Shown here piece by piece: positions 1-7,961 of a stretch of 64,000 nt of DNA. Source of the DNA: JBCBTD01 sp039818825 (GTDB taxonomy: Bacteria > Pseudomonadota > Alphaproteobacteria > Geminicoccales > Geminicoccaceae); the NCBI GenBank assembly GCA_039818825.1, contig JBCBTD010000012.1, positions 8,863-72,862 on the forward strand. The letters are read 5' to 3'. The position numbers were made by a program, and so were the translations under genes. Each line of letters opens with the position of its first letter. Positions within the stretch are counted from its first letter, which is position 1. The notes under the pieces were generated by a model. That model was given only the letters and a program-made list of their open reading frames with translations. It did no database searches and was not told the origin of the DNA.

Positions 1-1388
1 ATGCCGTAGGCACCGTAGCCGTAGAGCAAGAGCGGGCCAGCGTCGCCGCTCCGGTCGGCCCGTCGGACCAGCGAGATCGGCACCTTGACCCCGTCCGCAG
101 TGGTCGCCTCCAAGCGTTCGCTGACGTAGTCGTCCTTGGCGTAGCCGCTCGGGATTCGCTGCACCTTGAGCGTTTCGAGCCGGCCGTCGGCGAGGTGGAA
201 GTCCATCACCGACGCCGGGCTGACCAACGAGCCGTAGCGCAACCTCAGCCGATCGGTGGCGAACTCCAGATTGGCGCCCAAGCCGGCGGCGTAGGTCGGT
301 TCCGGCCAGGGCACCTGTAGCGTTCTGCCGTCGTCGGTCTCGACGCGGATCTGCACCAGGCCGCGCTCGCGGGTCACGGCCACGACGAACGTGGCGAACG
401 GCACCGCGGCGACCAGGTAGACCTCGTCGGAGCCCGGGCGCAGCTCGCGCCAGTTCGGTTCGTCCGGTGTCGCCACCGGTGCTTCCACCAGTCGGAAGTT
501 GCGGTGGTGGTCGTTGGTGACGATCAAGAGCCGGTCGCCGCGATGGCTGACGGCGTACTCATGCCCTTCGCGGCGCGGCGCCACGACGCGCGGCGGCGCC
601 GTCGGGTCCGCGGTCGGGACGAGGTGCACCTCGGTGGTCGCGTGGGTCCCCGTGCCGATCATCACGAACGCGTCGCTGGGCATCCGGCCGACGCCGACGA
701 AGAAGCCCGGATCGGTCTCCTCGAACACCACAGGGTCGGTCGCCGGGTCGGTGCCGAGCTGGTGTCGGCGGACCCGGAACGGACGCAGCTGGTCGTTCAG
801 CTCGGTGTAGAACAACGTCCCGTCGTCGCCCCAGGCGACCACGCCGGAGGTGTTGACGAGCCGGTCGGGACGCCGTGTCCCACTTTCGGGTTCGACGATC
901 TCGACGACGTAGCGTTCGCTACCGTCGGTGTCGGTCGCGTAGGCCACGAGCCCATGGTCCGGCGACGGTGCATAGCTGCGCAAGTTGAAGTAGGCGTGGT
1001 CCGCGGCGAGCGCCGGCTCGTCGATGAACACGATCTCGCTGCCGCCCGCCTTCGGCACCCGATACCAGCGTCGGTACTGGACGCCCGGCGCGTAGCGCCA
1101 GCCGTAGAGCCAGTCCCCGTGGGGCGTCGGCACACTCGCCTCGTCCTCTTCGATCCGACCCTTGAACTCGCCGAACAGCCGTTCGGTGAGCGGCACCAGC
1201 GGTGCCATGATCGCGTCGGCGTACGCGTTCTCGGCGCGCAGGTGCTCCAGCACCGCGGGATCGTCGACCTCGGGATAGCCGGGGTCGCGCAGCCATGCGT
1301 ACTCATCGAGCAGCACCTCGCCGTGGTAAGTCCGGCGGGTTTCGCGAATGGCGGCTACGGGTGGCTTCGGCGGCGTGGTCGACGTCAA
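1..1388 (-). CDS. ptrB: Oligopeptidase B (S9A prolyl oligopeptidase family), C-terminus off the window
   Basis: A cytoplasmic serine peptidase that cleaves short peptides after basic residues. The 462 visible codons cover the N-terminal DEYAWLRDP segment (family DxYxWLRD), the seven-bladed propeller, and the beginning of the alpha/beta-hydrolase domain, ending in LLLYGYGAYG, the conserved strand that carries the oxyanion tyrosine. The catalytic Ser, Asp and His lie beyond the left edge. The start is a TTG at 1388, chosen because AGGAGG lies exactly six bases upstream and the first residues (TSTTPPKPP) lead straight into the family N-terminus; no ATG fits. The family is usually near 690 residues, so about two thirds is present. 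It is divergent from the diguanylate cyclase gene. Confidence 0.9.
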   Translation of the reverse strand, partial: MTSTTPPKPPVAAIRETRRTYHGEVLLDEYAWLRDPGYPEVDDPAVLEHLRAENAYADAIMAPLVPLTERLFGEFKGRIEEDEASVPTPHGDWLYGWRYAPGVQYRRWYRVPKAGGSEIVFIDEPALAADHAYFNLRSYAPSPDHGLVAYATDTDGSERYVVEIVEPESGTRRPDRLVNTSGVVAWGDDGTLFYTELNDQLRPFRVRRHQLGTDPATDPVVFEETDPGFFVGVGRMPSDAFVMIGTGTHATTEVHLVPTADPTAPPRVVAPRREGHEYAVSHRGDRLLIVTNDHHRNFRLVEAPVATPDEPNWRELRPGSDEVYLVAAVPFATFVVAVTRERGLVQIRVETDDGRTLQVPWPEPTYAAGLGANLEFATDRLRLRYGSLVSPASVMDFHLADGRLETLKVQRIPSGYAKDDYVSERLEATTADGVKVPISLVRRADRSGDAGPLLLYGYGAYG

Positions 1389-1506
1389 CGCGTCCCTCCT
1401 GCGGTCATCGTCGGCCGTCGGCCTGGACATCGGGCGCGGATTTTCGTGCCGCCCTGCGCTGGACCATTGACAGCCTGTGGCTATTAGATCGACTGAGTAA
1501 CGTAGA

Positions 1507-3033
1507 ATGACATGTTTCGGCGGTGCTGCGTCGTCGGATGATACGAACGCTGCTTGGTTTCGGCACCGGCCTGGAGTTTCCGAGTTGCATGCCACACGCC
1601 ACGACCGTTGGCTGCGGCAGACCGCGGCTGGTTTGGCATTGGCTGTCTTGTGGTACGGCGCTTGGCGGCTGGGCGCCGTTGCTGGCACCGAGGCTGACGC
1701 CAGCTTGTGGTATCCGCCCGCGGGGCTGACTCTGGCCCTCGCGCTGACGCTCGGGCCGCGGCATCTGGTCGTGTTGGTGATCGCTGTCGGCGGCGGATCG
1801 CTGCTGAGCGGCACGGCGATGGCGACGACCGAGTTCGGCGTGCCGCCGCTGCGCGCCATGACGTTCGCGCTGATCGGCGCTGCGGCCCATGCCGTGCCCT
1901 ATGTCGCCGGCGCGATGCTGCTCCGCCGACATTGGCACGCCTGGTGGCAACCGGGCGACGTTCGCCAGGTGGTCGCCCTGTTGGTCGCGACTCCACTCAT
2001 GGCGGGGGCGGCTGCGATCGGCGGTTTCGTGGTGCTGCGCCTCGAAGGCGGGCCACTCGGCGTCGATGCCGCGACGACGGTCGCGACGTCGTTGCTCGGC
2101 GACTGGCTCGGGGCAGCGACGCTGGCGCCGATCCTGGTCTTGCTCCTGGTCGAGCCGTTGGCCCGTTGGCTCGGGCCCGGTGTCAACCCGGCAGCCCGCG
2201 CCGCCCTCGGGTGGGCGGTCGGTCGGCCGTCGTTGGTTCTCTGCGGCATTTCGATCGTCGCCGCCGCCTTGCCATTTGCTGCCGATCGGATCGACGTACC
2301 TCAGTTGCAGATGCTCCTCACCTTCCTCCCGGTGATCGCCGTGATGGTCGTCGCGCTCAGCGCGCCCACGCTCTGCGCGTTGGGTTCCGCGGCGATGATT
2401 GCGGCAGCCACCGCGACCGCGGGCGCCCGCTCGGCCGACGTCATCCTCGACCCGCAGCTCGCCGCTCTTGCCATCGTCGTCGTCAGTCACCTGTCGATCG
2501 TGGTCACCGTTCTCCGCCGCGACAGTGGCCACGACGCTCTGACCGGCGTCGCCAACCGCCGGCGACTCGAGGAGTCCGCTTCGGTGTTCCTCGCCCGGCC
2601 GCCGGTGAGTGTCATCATGGTCGATCTGGACGACTTCAAGGCGTGGAACGACGCTTACGGCCACGCTGGCGGTGACGCGGTGCTCGTGGCGACCGCGCGC
2701 TATCTGCGCGGTTCGGTGCGCTCGTCCGACGTCGTCGCGCGGATCGGTGGCGACGAGTTCCTCCTGGTGGTTGCCGCCGACGTGCCGCACGCAGCGCGGA
2801 TGGCGGAGCAGCTTCGTGTCGGTCTGGCCACCGTTCGGCCCCATGGCCGAGCGGCGCTCGTGGTCAGTGCGAGCTTCGGCGTGGCCGCCGTGGCTGGTGG
2901 CGGCCCGGCGGCACTCCGGCGCGCCATCGACGACGCCGGCCGGGCACTGCTCGACGCCAAACGCGCCGGCCGCAATCGCGCGGTCACCCAGTCCACGGCT
3001 GATCTCGCGGACGCCGGCCGTCACCCCGGCTGA
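1507..3033 (+). CDS. Membrane-bound diguanylate cyclase (MASE1-like sensor + GGDEF)
   Basis: Predicted to make cyclic di-GMP from GTP at the inner membrane. Residues from about 35 to 330 form a MASE1-like block of eight or so hydrophobic segments, including the family-like LWYPPAGLTLAL. A GGDEF domain follows, with an intact active-site IGGDEF near residue 414 and, five residues before it, RSSD, a complete product-inhibition I-site. Activity and feedback inhibition are therefore both plausible. No EAL domain is present. The ATG at 1507 lacks a clear ribosome binding site; a TTG at 1585 preceded by GGAG at eight bases is a credible alternative and would remove 26 poorly conserved residues. The 3' end overlaps the convergent sensor kinase gene by 13 bases. 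Confidence 0.88.
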   Translation: MTCFGGAASSDDTNAAWFRHRPGVSELHATRHDRWLRQTAAGLALAVLWYGAWRLGAVAGTEADASLWYPPAGLTLALALTLGPRHLVVLVIAVGGGSLLSGTAMATTEFGVPPLRAMTFALIGAAAHAVPYVAGAMLLRRHWHAWWQPGDVRQVVALLVATPLMAGAAAIGGFVVLRLEGGPLGVDAATTVATSLLGDWLGAATLAPILVLLLVEPLARWLGPGVNPAARAALGWAVGRPSLVLCGISIVAAALPFAADRIDVPQLQMLLTFLPVIAVMVVALSAPTLCALGSAAMIAAATATAGARSADVILDPQLAALAIVVVSHLSIVVTVLRRDSGHDALTGVANRRRLEESASVFLARPPVSVIMVDLDDFKAWNDAYGHAGGDAVLVATARYLRGSVRSSDVVARIGGDEFLLVVAADVPHAARMAEQLRVGLATVRPHGRAALVVSASFGVAAVAGGGPAALRRAIDDAGRALLDAKRAGRNRAVTQSTADLADAGRHPG

Positions 3034-4409
3034 CGGCCCGGCATGACGCGGCGCGTAGGCTGGACGGCGGGCAGCGCCAACACCCCGGGCAGACGGAGTG
3101 TCGCGCGCAAACCGCCGAGCGGTCCTTCGCCGAGCACCAAACTGCCGCGGTAGAGCCGCGCATGATCGGCGACGATGGCGAGGCCGAGGCCGGAGCCCGG
3201 CACGCTCTCGTCGAGCCGCCGGCCGCGTTCGATGACGCTGGTGCGCTCGCTCTCCGGCAGGCCCGGCCCGTCGTCGTCGACGTGGACGACGAAGCCGCCC
3301 TCGGTTGGCTCGACGCCGATCTCGACATCCCGCGTCGCCCACTTGCACGCGTTGTCCAAGAGGTTCCCGAGCATCTCCAGAAAGTCTTCTCGTTCGCCTC
3401 GAAAGACGGCGTCGATTTGCTGCTGACGGCGCAACACGACGCCACGGGCACCGTAGATCTTGGCCAGAGTGCGCACCAACTCGTCGACGATCGGCGAGAC
3501 CGGCACGCGGGCGGCGGTGCTGCCGGCGGCGCCGGCCATGCGGGCGCGTGCCAGATGATGGGTGATGAGGCGCTCGACCCGGGGCAGTTGGCGGCGAGCG
3601 GCGTCCGCCAGCCGGTGGTCGTCGCCGCGCTCGGCCTCGTTGGAAAGGATCGAAAGCGGCGTTTTCAAGGCATGGGCGAGATTGCCGCCGTGGGCACGGG
3701 CGCGCTCGATGACGTCCTGGTTGTAGGCGAGCAGGGAGTTCAGCTCGGCGACCACCGGTTCCAGTTCCGTTGGAAACGTGCCGTCGAGCCGCTCGTCGTC
3801 GCCGGCGCGGACCTTCTGCAACCCCGCCTGCAGCCGAGCAAGCGGGCGAAGGCCGAAGGCGACCTGAACCAGCACGCCGGCGACCAGCGCTGCGCCCAGC
3901 ATTGCCAAGGCGATCGCCACCGTCACCGAGAATCGCGCGGTTTCGCGGGTCAGGCTGGCGGTGTCGCCCGCGACCCGGAACCGATAGATCCGGCCGTCGA
4001 TCATCACCGGCCGGCTCAGCATTCGCAGCCGTTGGCCCAAGGGACCGATGACCCGCGCCATCTCCAGCGCCGCGCGCGGCAGCTCCGTGTCCCAGAGCGA
4101 GCGCGAGTGCTCCACCTGCTCAGGTGCCTCGACCTGCCAGTACCAGCCCGAGAACGGTTCGCGGAACCGCGGCTCGCCAGGGGGAACGCCGACCATGAGG
4201 TCGCCTTCTGGGGTGACGTCGACGACGCCGACGAGGCCGTCCATCAGCACGTCAAGCCGATCGTCGAAGGCGGCGGACACGCTCCGAGCGAAGATCCACG
4301 AGAGCGCGACACCACCGCAGGCGAAGACCACGAGCGACCAAAGGCTGGCGAGCACGACCAGCCGCCCGGCCAGCGATTTCGGGCGAAAGCGCGTCAGCGC
4401 CTTGAGCAT
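3021..4409 (-). CDS. Sensor histidine kinase, PhoQ-like
   Basis: Inner-membrane sensor kinase of a two-component pair. It has an N-terminal membrane helix (about 15-40), a periplasmic domain, a second helix near 165-190, a HAMP-like linker, a dimerisation domain with the H-box LAHALKTPLS around residue 245, and a C-terminal ATPase domain with an N-box (LLDNACKWA) and a G-box (GSGLGLAIV). LAHALKTPL is the form found in PhoQ-type kinases rather than the more common SHELRTPL. The ATG at 4409 shares its A with the stop codon of the response regulator (TGATG), so the two are translationally coupled. The signal sensed cannot be read from the sequence; magnesium or acidity sensing as in PhoQ is only an analogy. 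Confidence 0.9.
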   Translation of the reverse strand: MLKALTRFRPKSLAGRLVVLASLWSLVVFACGGVALSWIFARSVSAAFDDRLDVLMDGLVGVVDVTPEGDLMVGVPPGEPRFREPFSGWYWQVEAPEQVEHSRSLWDTELPRAALEMARVIGPLGQRLRMLSRPVMIDGRIYRFRVAGDTASLTRETARFSVTVAIALAMLGAALVAGVLVQVAFGLRPLARLQAGLQKVRAGDDERLDGTFPTELEPVVAELNSLLAYNQDVIERARAHGGNLAHALKTPLSILSNEAERGDDHRLADAARRQLPRVERLITHHLARARMAGAAGSTAARVPVSPIVDELVRTLAKIYGARGVVLRRQQQIDAVFRGEREDFLEMLGNLLDNACKWATRDVEIGVEPTEGGFVVHVDDDGPGLPESERTSVIERGRRLDESVPGSGLGLAIVADHARLYRGSLVLGEGPLGGLRATLRLPGVLALPAVQPTRRVMPGRQPG

Positions 4410-5080
4410 CAGCCTCCGCTTTCGGGGTCGACCAGCCGATAGCCGAGCCCGCGGACGGTTTCGATCAGGTCAGCGCCGAGCTTGCGCCGCAGCCGGCCGA
4501 TGAACACTTCGATGGTGTTGCTGTCGCGGTCGAAGTCCTGGTCGTAGATGTGTTCGGTCAGCTCGGTCCGCGAGATCACCCGGCCGGGGTGGTGCATCAG
4601 GTAGGCGAGCACCCGGAACTCGTGGCCGGTGAGCCGGACCGGCTCGCCGTCGACGGTGACGGTCGCCGCGCGCGTATCGAGGCGGATCGAGCCGCAGGCC
4701 AGCTCGGCCGAGGCATGACCCGAAGCGCGTCGGATCAGGGCCCGCACACGAGCCATGACTTCGGCCATGTGGAACGGCTTGGCGACGTAGTCGTCGGCGC
4801 CGGCGTCGATGCCGGCGACCTTGTCGCTCCACCGATCGCGCGCCGTCAGCACCAGGACCGGCATCTGCCGACCGGCACGGCGCCAGCGCTCCAGCACCTT
4901 CAGCCCGTCGAGCTGCGGCAGGCCGAGATCGAGGATGACCGCGTCATAAGGCTCGGTGTTGCCGAGATGGAGGGCGTCTTCGCCACCCGTTGCGAGGTCG
5001 ACCGCGTAGCCGGCCGCGACCAAGGCTTCCTTCAGCTGCTCGGCGAGGTCGAACTCGTCTTCGGCGACCAGGACACGCAT
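4409..5080 (-). CDS. OmpR/PhoP-family response regulator
   Basis: DNA-binding partner of the adjacent PhoQ-like kinase. The receiver domain (1-115) carries the acidic pocket E7-D8, phospho-acceptor D51 in VILDLGLPQLDG, the conserved threonine in VLTARD, and the lysine of YVAKPF. The C-terminal winged helix (about 125-220) contains DSNTIEVFIGRLRRKLG and ends in the usual RGLGYRL. At 223 residues it is a normal length for the family. It is the first gene of the pair, with the kinase start overlapping its stop by one base. A 5-5-5 inverted repeat lies 88 bases upstream and may be part of its control region. Confidence 0.92.
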   Translation of the reverse strand: MRVLVAEDEFDLAEQLKEALVAAGYAVDLATGGEDALHLGNTEPYDAVILDLGLPQLDGLKVLERWRRAGRQMPVLVLTARDRWSDKVAGIDAGADDYVAKPFHMAEVMARVRALIRRASGHASAELACGSIRLDTRAATVTVDGEPVRLTGHEFRVLAYLMHHPGRVISRTELTEHIYDQDFDRDSNTIEVFIGRLRRKLGADLIETVRGLGYRLVDPESGG

Positions 5081-5167
5081 GACGTCAGTCGGCGGCGCGG
5101 ACCGGGCCCGCGGGCAGGGTGGAAGGCGTTCTCCTCATGACGAACCTCGTGCCGAACGGGCGCTGAA

Positions 5168-5182
5168 ACCGTCGTGAACGGT
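5168..5182. promoter_or_regulatory. Inverted repeat upstream of the response regulator
   Basis: ACCGT and ACGGT flank a five-base CGTGA spacer in the 127-base gap between the two-component operon and the upstream phzF-like gene. It lies in the only available promoter region for the operon, so an operator role is possible. It is too short to be a convincing terminator and has no T-tract. Confidence 0.25.
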
Positions 5183-5207
5183 CGATGCGCCCAAACTTGC
5201 CCCGGGT

Positions 5208-6113
5208 TCACGCCGCCGGCAATGCCAGCCAGCCGTCGGCGACCATCACGGCGGCGCCGGTGACATGCACGGCGGTGACGATACCGCCCGTCTTGTCGGC
5301 TCGAACGTCGAGCCGTGACGGGCGGCCCATTTCGATCCCCTGTGCCAAACGGTACGCGAGGCTCCCATCGGCGCTAGGTGCCAGGGTGGCGAGCAGCCCG
5401 CCGAGGCCCGCCGCGGCGCTCCCAGTGGCCGGGTCTTCTTCGATGCCCATCTCGGGGACGAACACGCGCACGCGGAAATCCTCCGCGTCCCCGCTGACCG
5501 GGGTGTAGCAGACGATCCCGTGGCGTGCGCCTGGGCTCGGCAGTCGCGCCAGGGTCGACCGGTCGGGCCGGGCGCGGGCCAGGGCGTCGAGGCTGGCGAG
5601 CCGGGCAAACAAGAACGGGAGCCCGGCACCCGAGTCGACCGGTTCATGCGGTTCCGTCATCACGTCGCCGGGCGTGAGGCGCAGCGCCTCGGCAACCGCT
5701 TCGTGGCCAGTGGTCGTGCCTTGGGTCGGCGCCAGCGGTGCGGTCACGGTCGCCCGCGCCGCGTCGCTGTCGATGCTGATGGCGGTCGGCCCGGCGTCGA
5801 GGTCGAACGCGAACCGCTCGCCCTCTGGCGACAGCGCCAGATAGCCTTCGGCGGTGAGGGCGAGCGCGGCGCCGATGGTCGGGTGCCCGGCGAACGGCAG
5901 CTCGGCTTCGGGTGTGAAGATCCGCAGCCGCCGGACGCAGTCGGAGCGCCGGCTCGGCAGCGCGAACACCGTCTCGGAGAAGCCGAACTCACGCGCAACG
6001 GCGGCGAAGGTCGGCTCCGTCAACGGCCGCGCGTCGAAGACCACCGCCAGGCGGTTGCCGGCGAACGCGCGGTCGGTGAACACATCGAGGATCTGGAACC
6101 GCGCGCGCGCCAA
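5208..6113 (-). CDS. PhzF-family isomerase/epimerase-like protein
   Basis: A two-lobed cytoplasmic protein of the PhzF/diaminopimelate-epimerase fold. Typical motifs are seen in order: FAGNRLAVV, FSETVF with the catalytic glutamate at E47, ELPFAGHPTIGAA, and in the second half EEDPATGSAAAG. The length, 301 residues, matches the family. Most members outside phenazine clusters have no assigned substrate, and no phenazine genes occur in the window, so only the family is called. The gene follows DUF1127 on the same strand with a three-base gap and is probably co-transcribed with it. Confidence 0.88.
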   Translation of the reverse strand: MARARFQILDVFTDRAFAGNRLAVVFDARPLTEPTFAAVAREFGFSETVFALPSRRSDCVRRLRIFTPEAELPFAGHPTIGAALALTAEGYLALSPEGERFAFDLDAGPTAISIDSDAARATVTAPLAPTQGTTTGHEAVAEALRLTPGDVMTEPHEPVDSGAGLPFLFARLASLDALARARPDRSTLARLPSPGARHGIVCYTPVSGDAEDFRVRVFVPEMGIEEDPATGSAAAGLGGLLATLAPSADGSLAYRLAQGIEMGRPSRLDVRADKTGGIVTAVHVTGAAVMVADGWLALPAA

Positions 6114-6116
6114 CGC

Positions 6117-6323
6117 TCAGTCCGCCCAGAACGGCTTGGCCGCTTCCTTGAGGACGTCGTGGCGGGTCAAGCCCAAGTCACGCAGCATGCGATCGTCGAG
6201 CTCGGCCAGCGCCCGGCGCTGCTTCGAGCGGATGTACCAAGTGCGGACGGCGGTAAGCAGCCGAGCGCCGAACGACGGGCCATCCGCACGAGATGGTATT
6301 GTAAGGGTCCAATTTGTGAACAT
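6117..6323 (-). CDS. DUF1127 small basic protein
   Basis: Sixty-eight residues ending in the DUF1127 signature: an arginine-rich helix followed by ALAELDDRMLRDLGLTRHDV. Such proteins are widespread in alphaproteobacteria, and a few have been linked to RNA turnover and phosphate or carbon metabolism; the role of this one is unknown. The ATG at 6323 is preceded by GGAGG at ten bases. It sits head to head with the MocR gene, with about 78 bases between, and leads into the PhzF gene. The nine-base sequence ATGGTATTG occurs both just inside its start region (6293) and in the shared intergenic region (6359), so MocR could control it. Confidence 0.85.
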   Translation of the reverse strand: MFTNWTLTIPSRADGPSFGARLLTAVRTWYIRSKQRRALAELDDRMLRDLGLTRHDVLKEAAKPFWAD

Positions 6324-6367
6324 GGCCGGAACACCTCCGCATTGATGCCATTCAATGTATGGTATTG
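6293..6367. promoter_or_regulatory. Direct repeat pair ATGGTATTG in DUF1127/mocR divergent region
   Basis: Two identical copies of ATGGTATTG at 6293-6301 and 6359-6367, 66 bases apart (start to start), on the plus strand. Direct repeats are a known binding mode of MocR-type dimers with long linkers, so these are candidate sites of the adjacent regulator. No experiment or alignment supports it. Confidence 0.3.
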
Positions 6368-6391
6368 ACGAATGTGTGGGTCAAGGCGAAT

Positions 6392-6408
6392 ATTGTCACC
6401 ATGACAAT
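6392..6408. promoter_or_regulatory. Perfect 7-3-7 palindrome over the mocR start codon
   Basis: ATTGTCA-CCA-TGACAAT is a perfect inverted repeat. The ATG of the mocR-type gene (6401) spans the spacer and the right arm. A site in this place could work as an autoregulatory operator, or in mRNA as a hairpin that hides the start codon. The match is directly visible; the function is inferred. Confidence 0.45.
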
Positions 6409-7810
6409 TCTCTCTGCCGATGTTGCAGCTCGCCCCGGTCCGCGCTACCGCGCGCTGGCCGACGCCATCGCCGATGCGATTGCCGACGGTCGGTTGGCGG
6501 TGGGCACGCGGCTGCCGCCGCAGCGCGAGCTCGCGACGACGTTGGGCGTCACCGTCGGCACGGTAGGCCGCGCCTACGACGTGGCCGCGCAGCGCCAGCT
6601 GGTCAGCGCCCAGGTCGGTCGCGGGACGTTCGTCGCCGAACCGCCGGAGGGGCCGCTGACGCACGACGTCATGACCGGTCGGGAGATGTCGCCGGTGGAC
6701 CCCGGCTATCCGGCGATGGACCTCCGCACCAACCAGCCGGTCATCGACTGCCACGCCGAGCTGGCGGCCGCGGCCAGCGAGATTGCCGATGGCGCGGCCG
6801 ACCCGGCGCTGTTCCTCGGCTACCCGCCGACCGTCGGCCACCGCGTCGACCTGCTGGCGGGGGCTGCGTGGTTGGCGCGCCATGGCGTCGACTGCGATCC
6901 CGACGACGTCATGGTCACGGCCGGCGCCCAGGGCGCTTTGGCCGTCGCCGTTACCGCGCTCAGCCGTCCGGGCGACGTCCTGCTGGCCTGTGGCCTCAGC
7001 TATCCGCACTTCCACGATCTGGGCGGGCTACTGGGCCTTCGGCGCCATGCCGTGGAGGCTGACGACCAGGGCATCTGCCCCGACGCACTGGACGTCGCCT
7101 GCCGCGACACCGGCGGCCGGCTGTTGGTCCTCAACCCGACCTTGCACAACCCGACCGGCGGCACGCTCACGCCCGAGCGTCGGCGGGCGATCGTCGCGGT
7201 GGCCCGCGCCCACGACCTGATCCTGGTCGAGGACGACGTCTACGGCCTGCTCTTGCCCGACCCGCCGGAGCCGATACGCAACCTGGCGCCCGAGCGGACG
7301 ATCTACTTGACCAGCATCTCCAAGACGTTGGCACCGGGTCTGCGGCTCGGCTTCCTGGTGGCACCCCCAGCGCTCCGCGCCCGGCTGGTCGATGCGCAGC
7401 ACACCATGCTGCTGGGGTTGCCGCCATTGGCGGCGCGGTTGTTCCGCCACTGGCTCGACAGCGGTCTCGCCGACCGGGTGGTCGACCACCAGCGCTCGGA
7501 AACCGAGGCGCGTCAGGTGCTCGCGCGGCGGGTCCTCGGACCGCTCGCCCCGAACGCACGGACCGAGGGCCACCATCTTTGGTTGCGTGTCCCCGGCCGT
7601 TGGCGGGCCAGCGCCTTGGTCGATCGGTTGCGCGCGGCCGACGTCCACGTCCTCGCCGGCGACCTGTTCGCCTTCGGCCGCGCCCGTGTGCCGAACGCCA
7701 TCCGTCTGGCCCTCAGCGGCGCCGTCGATCGCGCCAGCCTGGAGCGGGCGATGGAGATCCTGGTCCGCACCGTGGAGCAAGATGCCCGCGGCCACGAGGT
7801 TTGTGCCTGA
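6401..7810 (+). CDS. MocR-family regulator (GntR HTH + PLP aminotransferase-like domain)
   Basis: A chimeric transcription regulator: an N-terminal GntR winged helix (about 8-75, with TRLPPQRELATTLGVTVGTV) fused to a fold type I aminotransferase-like effector domain. The PLP lysine is present near residue 308 in SISKTLAPGLRLG, and the upstream NPTLHNPTGG and DDVY motifs are intact, so PLP binding is likely. ATG 6401 is preferred over an upstream start at 6359 because the family N-terminus (PRYRALADAI) begins close after it; a ribosome binding site is weak. The ligand is unknown. It is divergent from DUF1127 and lies 151 bases before the acyl-CoA ligase/ABC operon, either of which could be a target. 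Confidence 0.88.
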   Translation: MTILSADVAARPGPRYRALADAIADAIADGRLAVGTRLPPQRELATTLGVTVGTVGRAYDVAAQRQLVSAQVGRGTFVAEPPEGPLTHDVMTGREMSPVDPGYPAMDLRTNQPVIDCHAELAAAASEIADGAADPALFLGYPPTVGHRVDLLAGAAWLARHGVDCDPDDVMVTAGAQGALAVAVTALSRPGDVLLACGLSYPHFHDLGGLLGLRRHAVEADDQGICPDALDVACRDTGGRLLVLNPTLHNPTGGTLTPERRRAIVAVARAHDLILVEDDVYGLLLPDPPEPIRNLAPERTIYLTSISKTLAPGLRLGFLVAPPALRARLVDAQHTMLLGLPPLAARLFRHWLDSGLADRVVDHQRSETEARQVLARRVLGPLAPNARTEGHHLWLRVPGRWRASALVDRLRAADVHVLAGDLFAFGRARVPNAIRLALSGAVDRASLERAMEILVRTVEQDARGHEVCA

Positions 7811-7856
7811 GCGAAGGCCCAGACGCCCCTGGTGATCGGCCCGTCGTGGCGGTATA

Positions 7857-7868
7857 TCTTGATCAAGA
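7857..7868. promoter_or_regulatory. 12-base palindrome upstream of the ligase/ABC operon
   Basis: TCTTGATCAAGA is perfectly self-complementary and lies in the 151-base gap between the MocR gene and the first ligase gene, in the AT-richest part of that gap, where the promoter of the long operon is expected. It may be an operator; nothing else supports this. Confidence 0.25.
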
Positions 7869-7961
7869 AGGCAGCGGCCCCGATGGGTACGCTGTCCGAT
7901 TGGGGAGGCCCGCCGCGACAGCCTGCTGCCGTCGCCGCCCGGGCCGCAGGCGGAGCTTGGG

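Noticed and set aside
1467..1472. TTGACA as a -35 box for the diguanylate cyclase
   Set aside because: The hexamer is perfect but no acceptable -10 element lies 15-19 bases downstream; the nearest TATTAG is only nine bases away.
504..1487. Long open frame on the plus strand opposite ptrB
   Set aside because: It lies entirely antisense to oligopeptidase B, is Arg/His/Val-rich as expected from GC-rich antisense frames, and has no family features. Similar antisense frames opposite most genes were dropped for the same reason.
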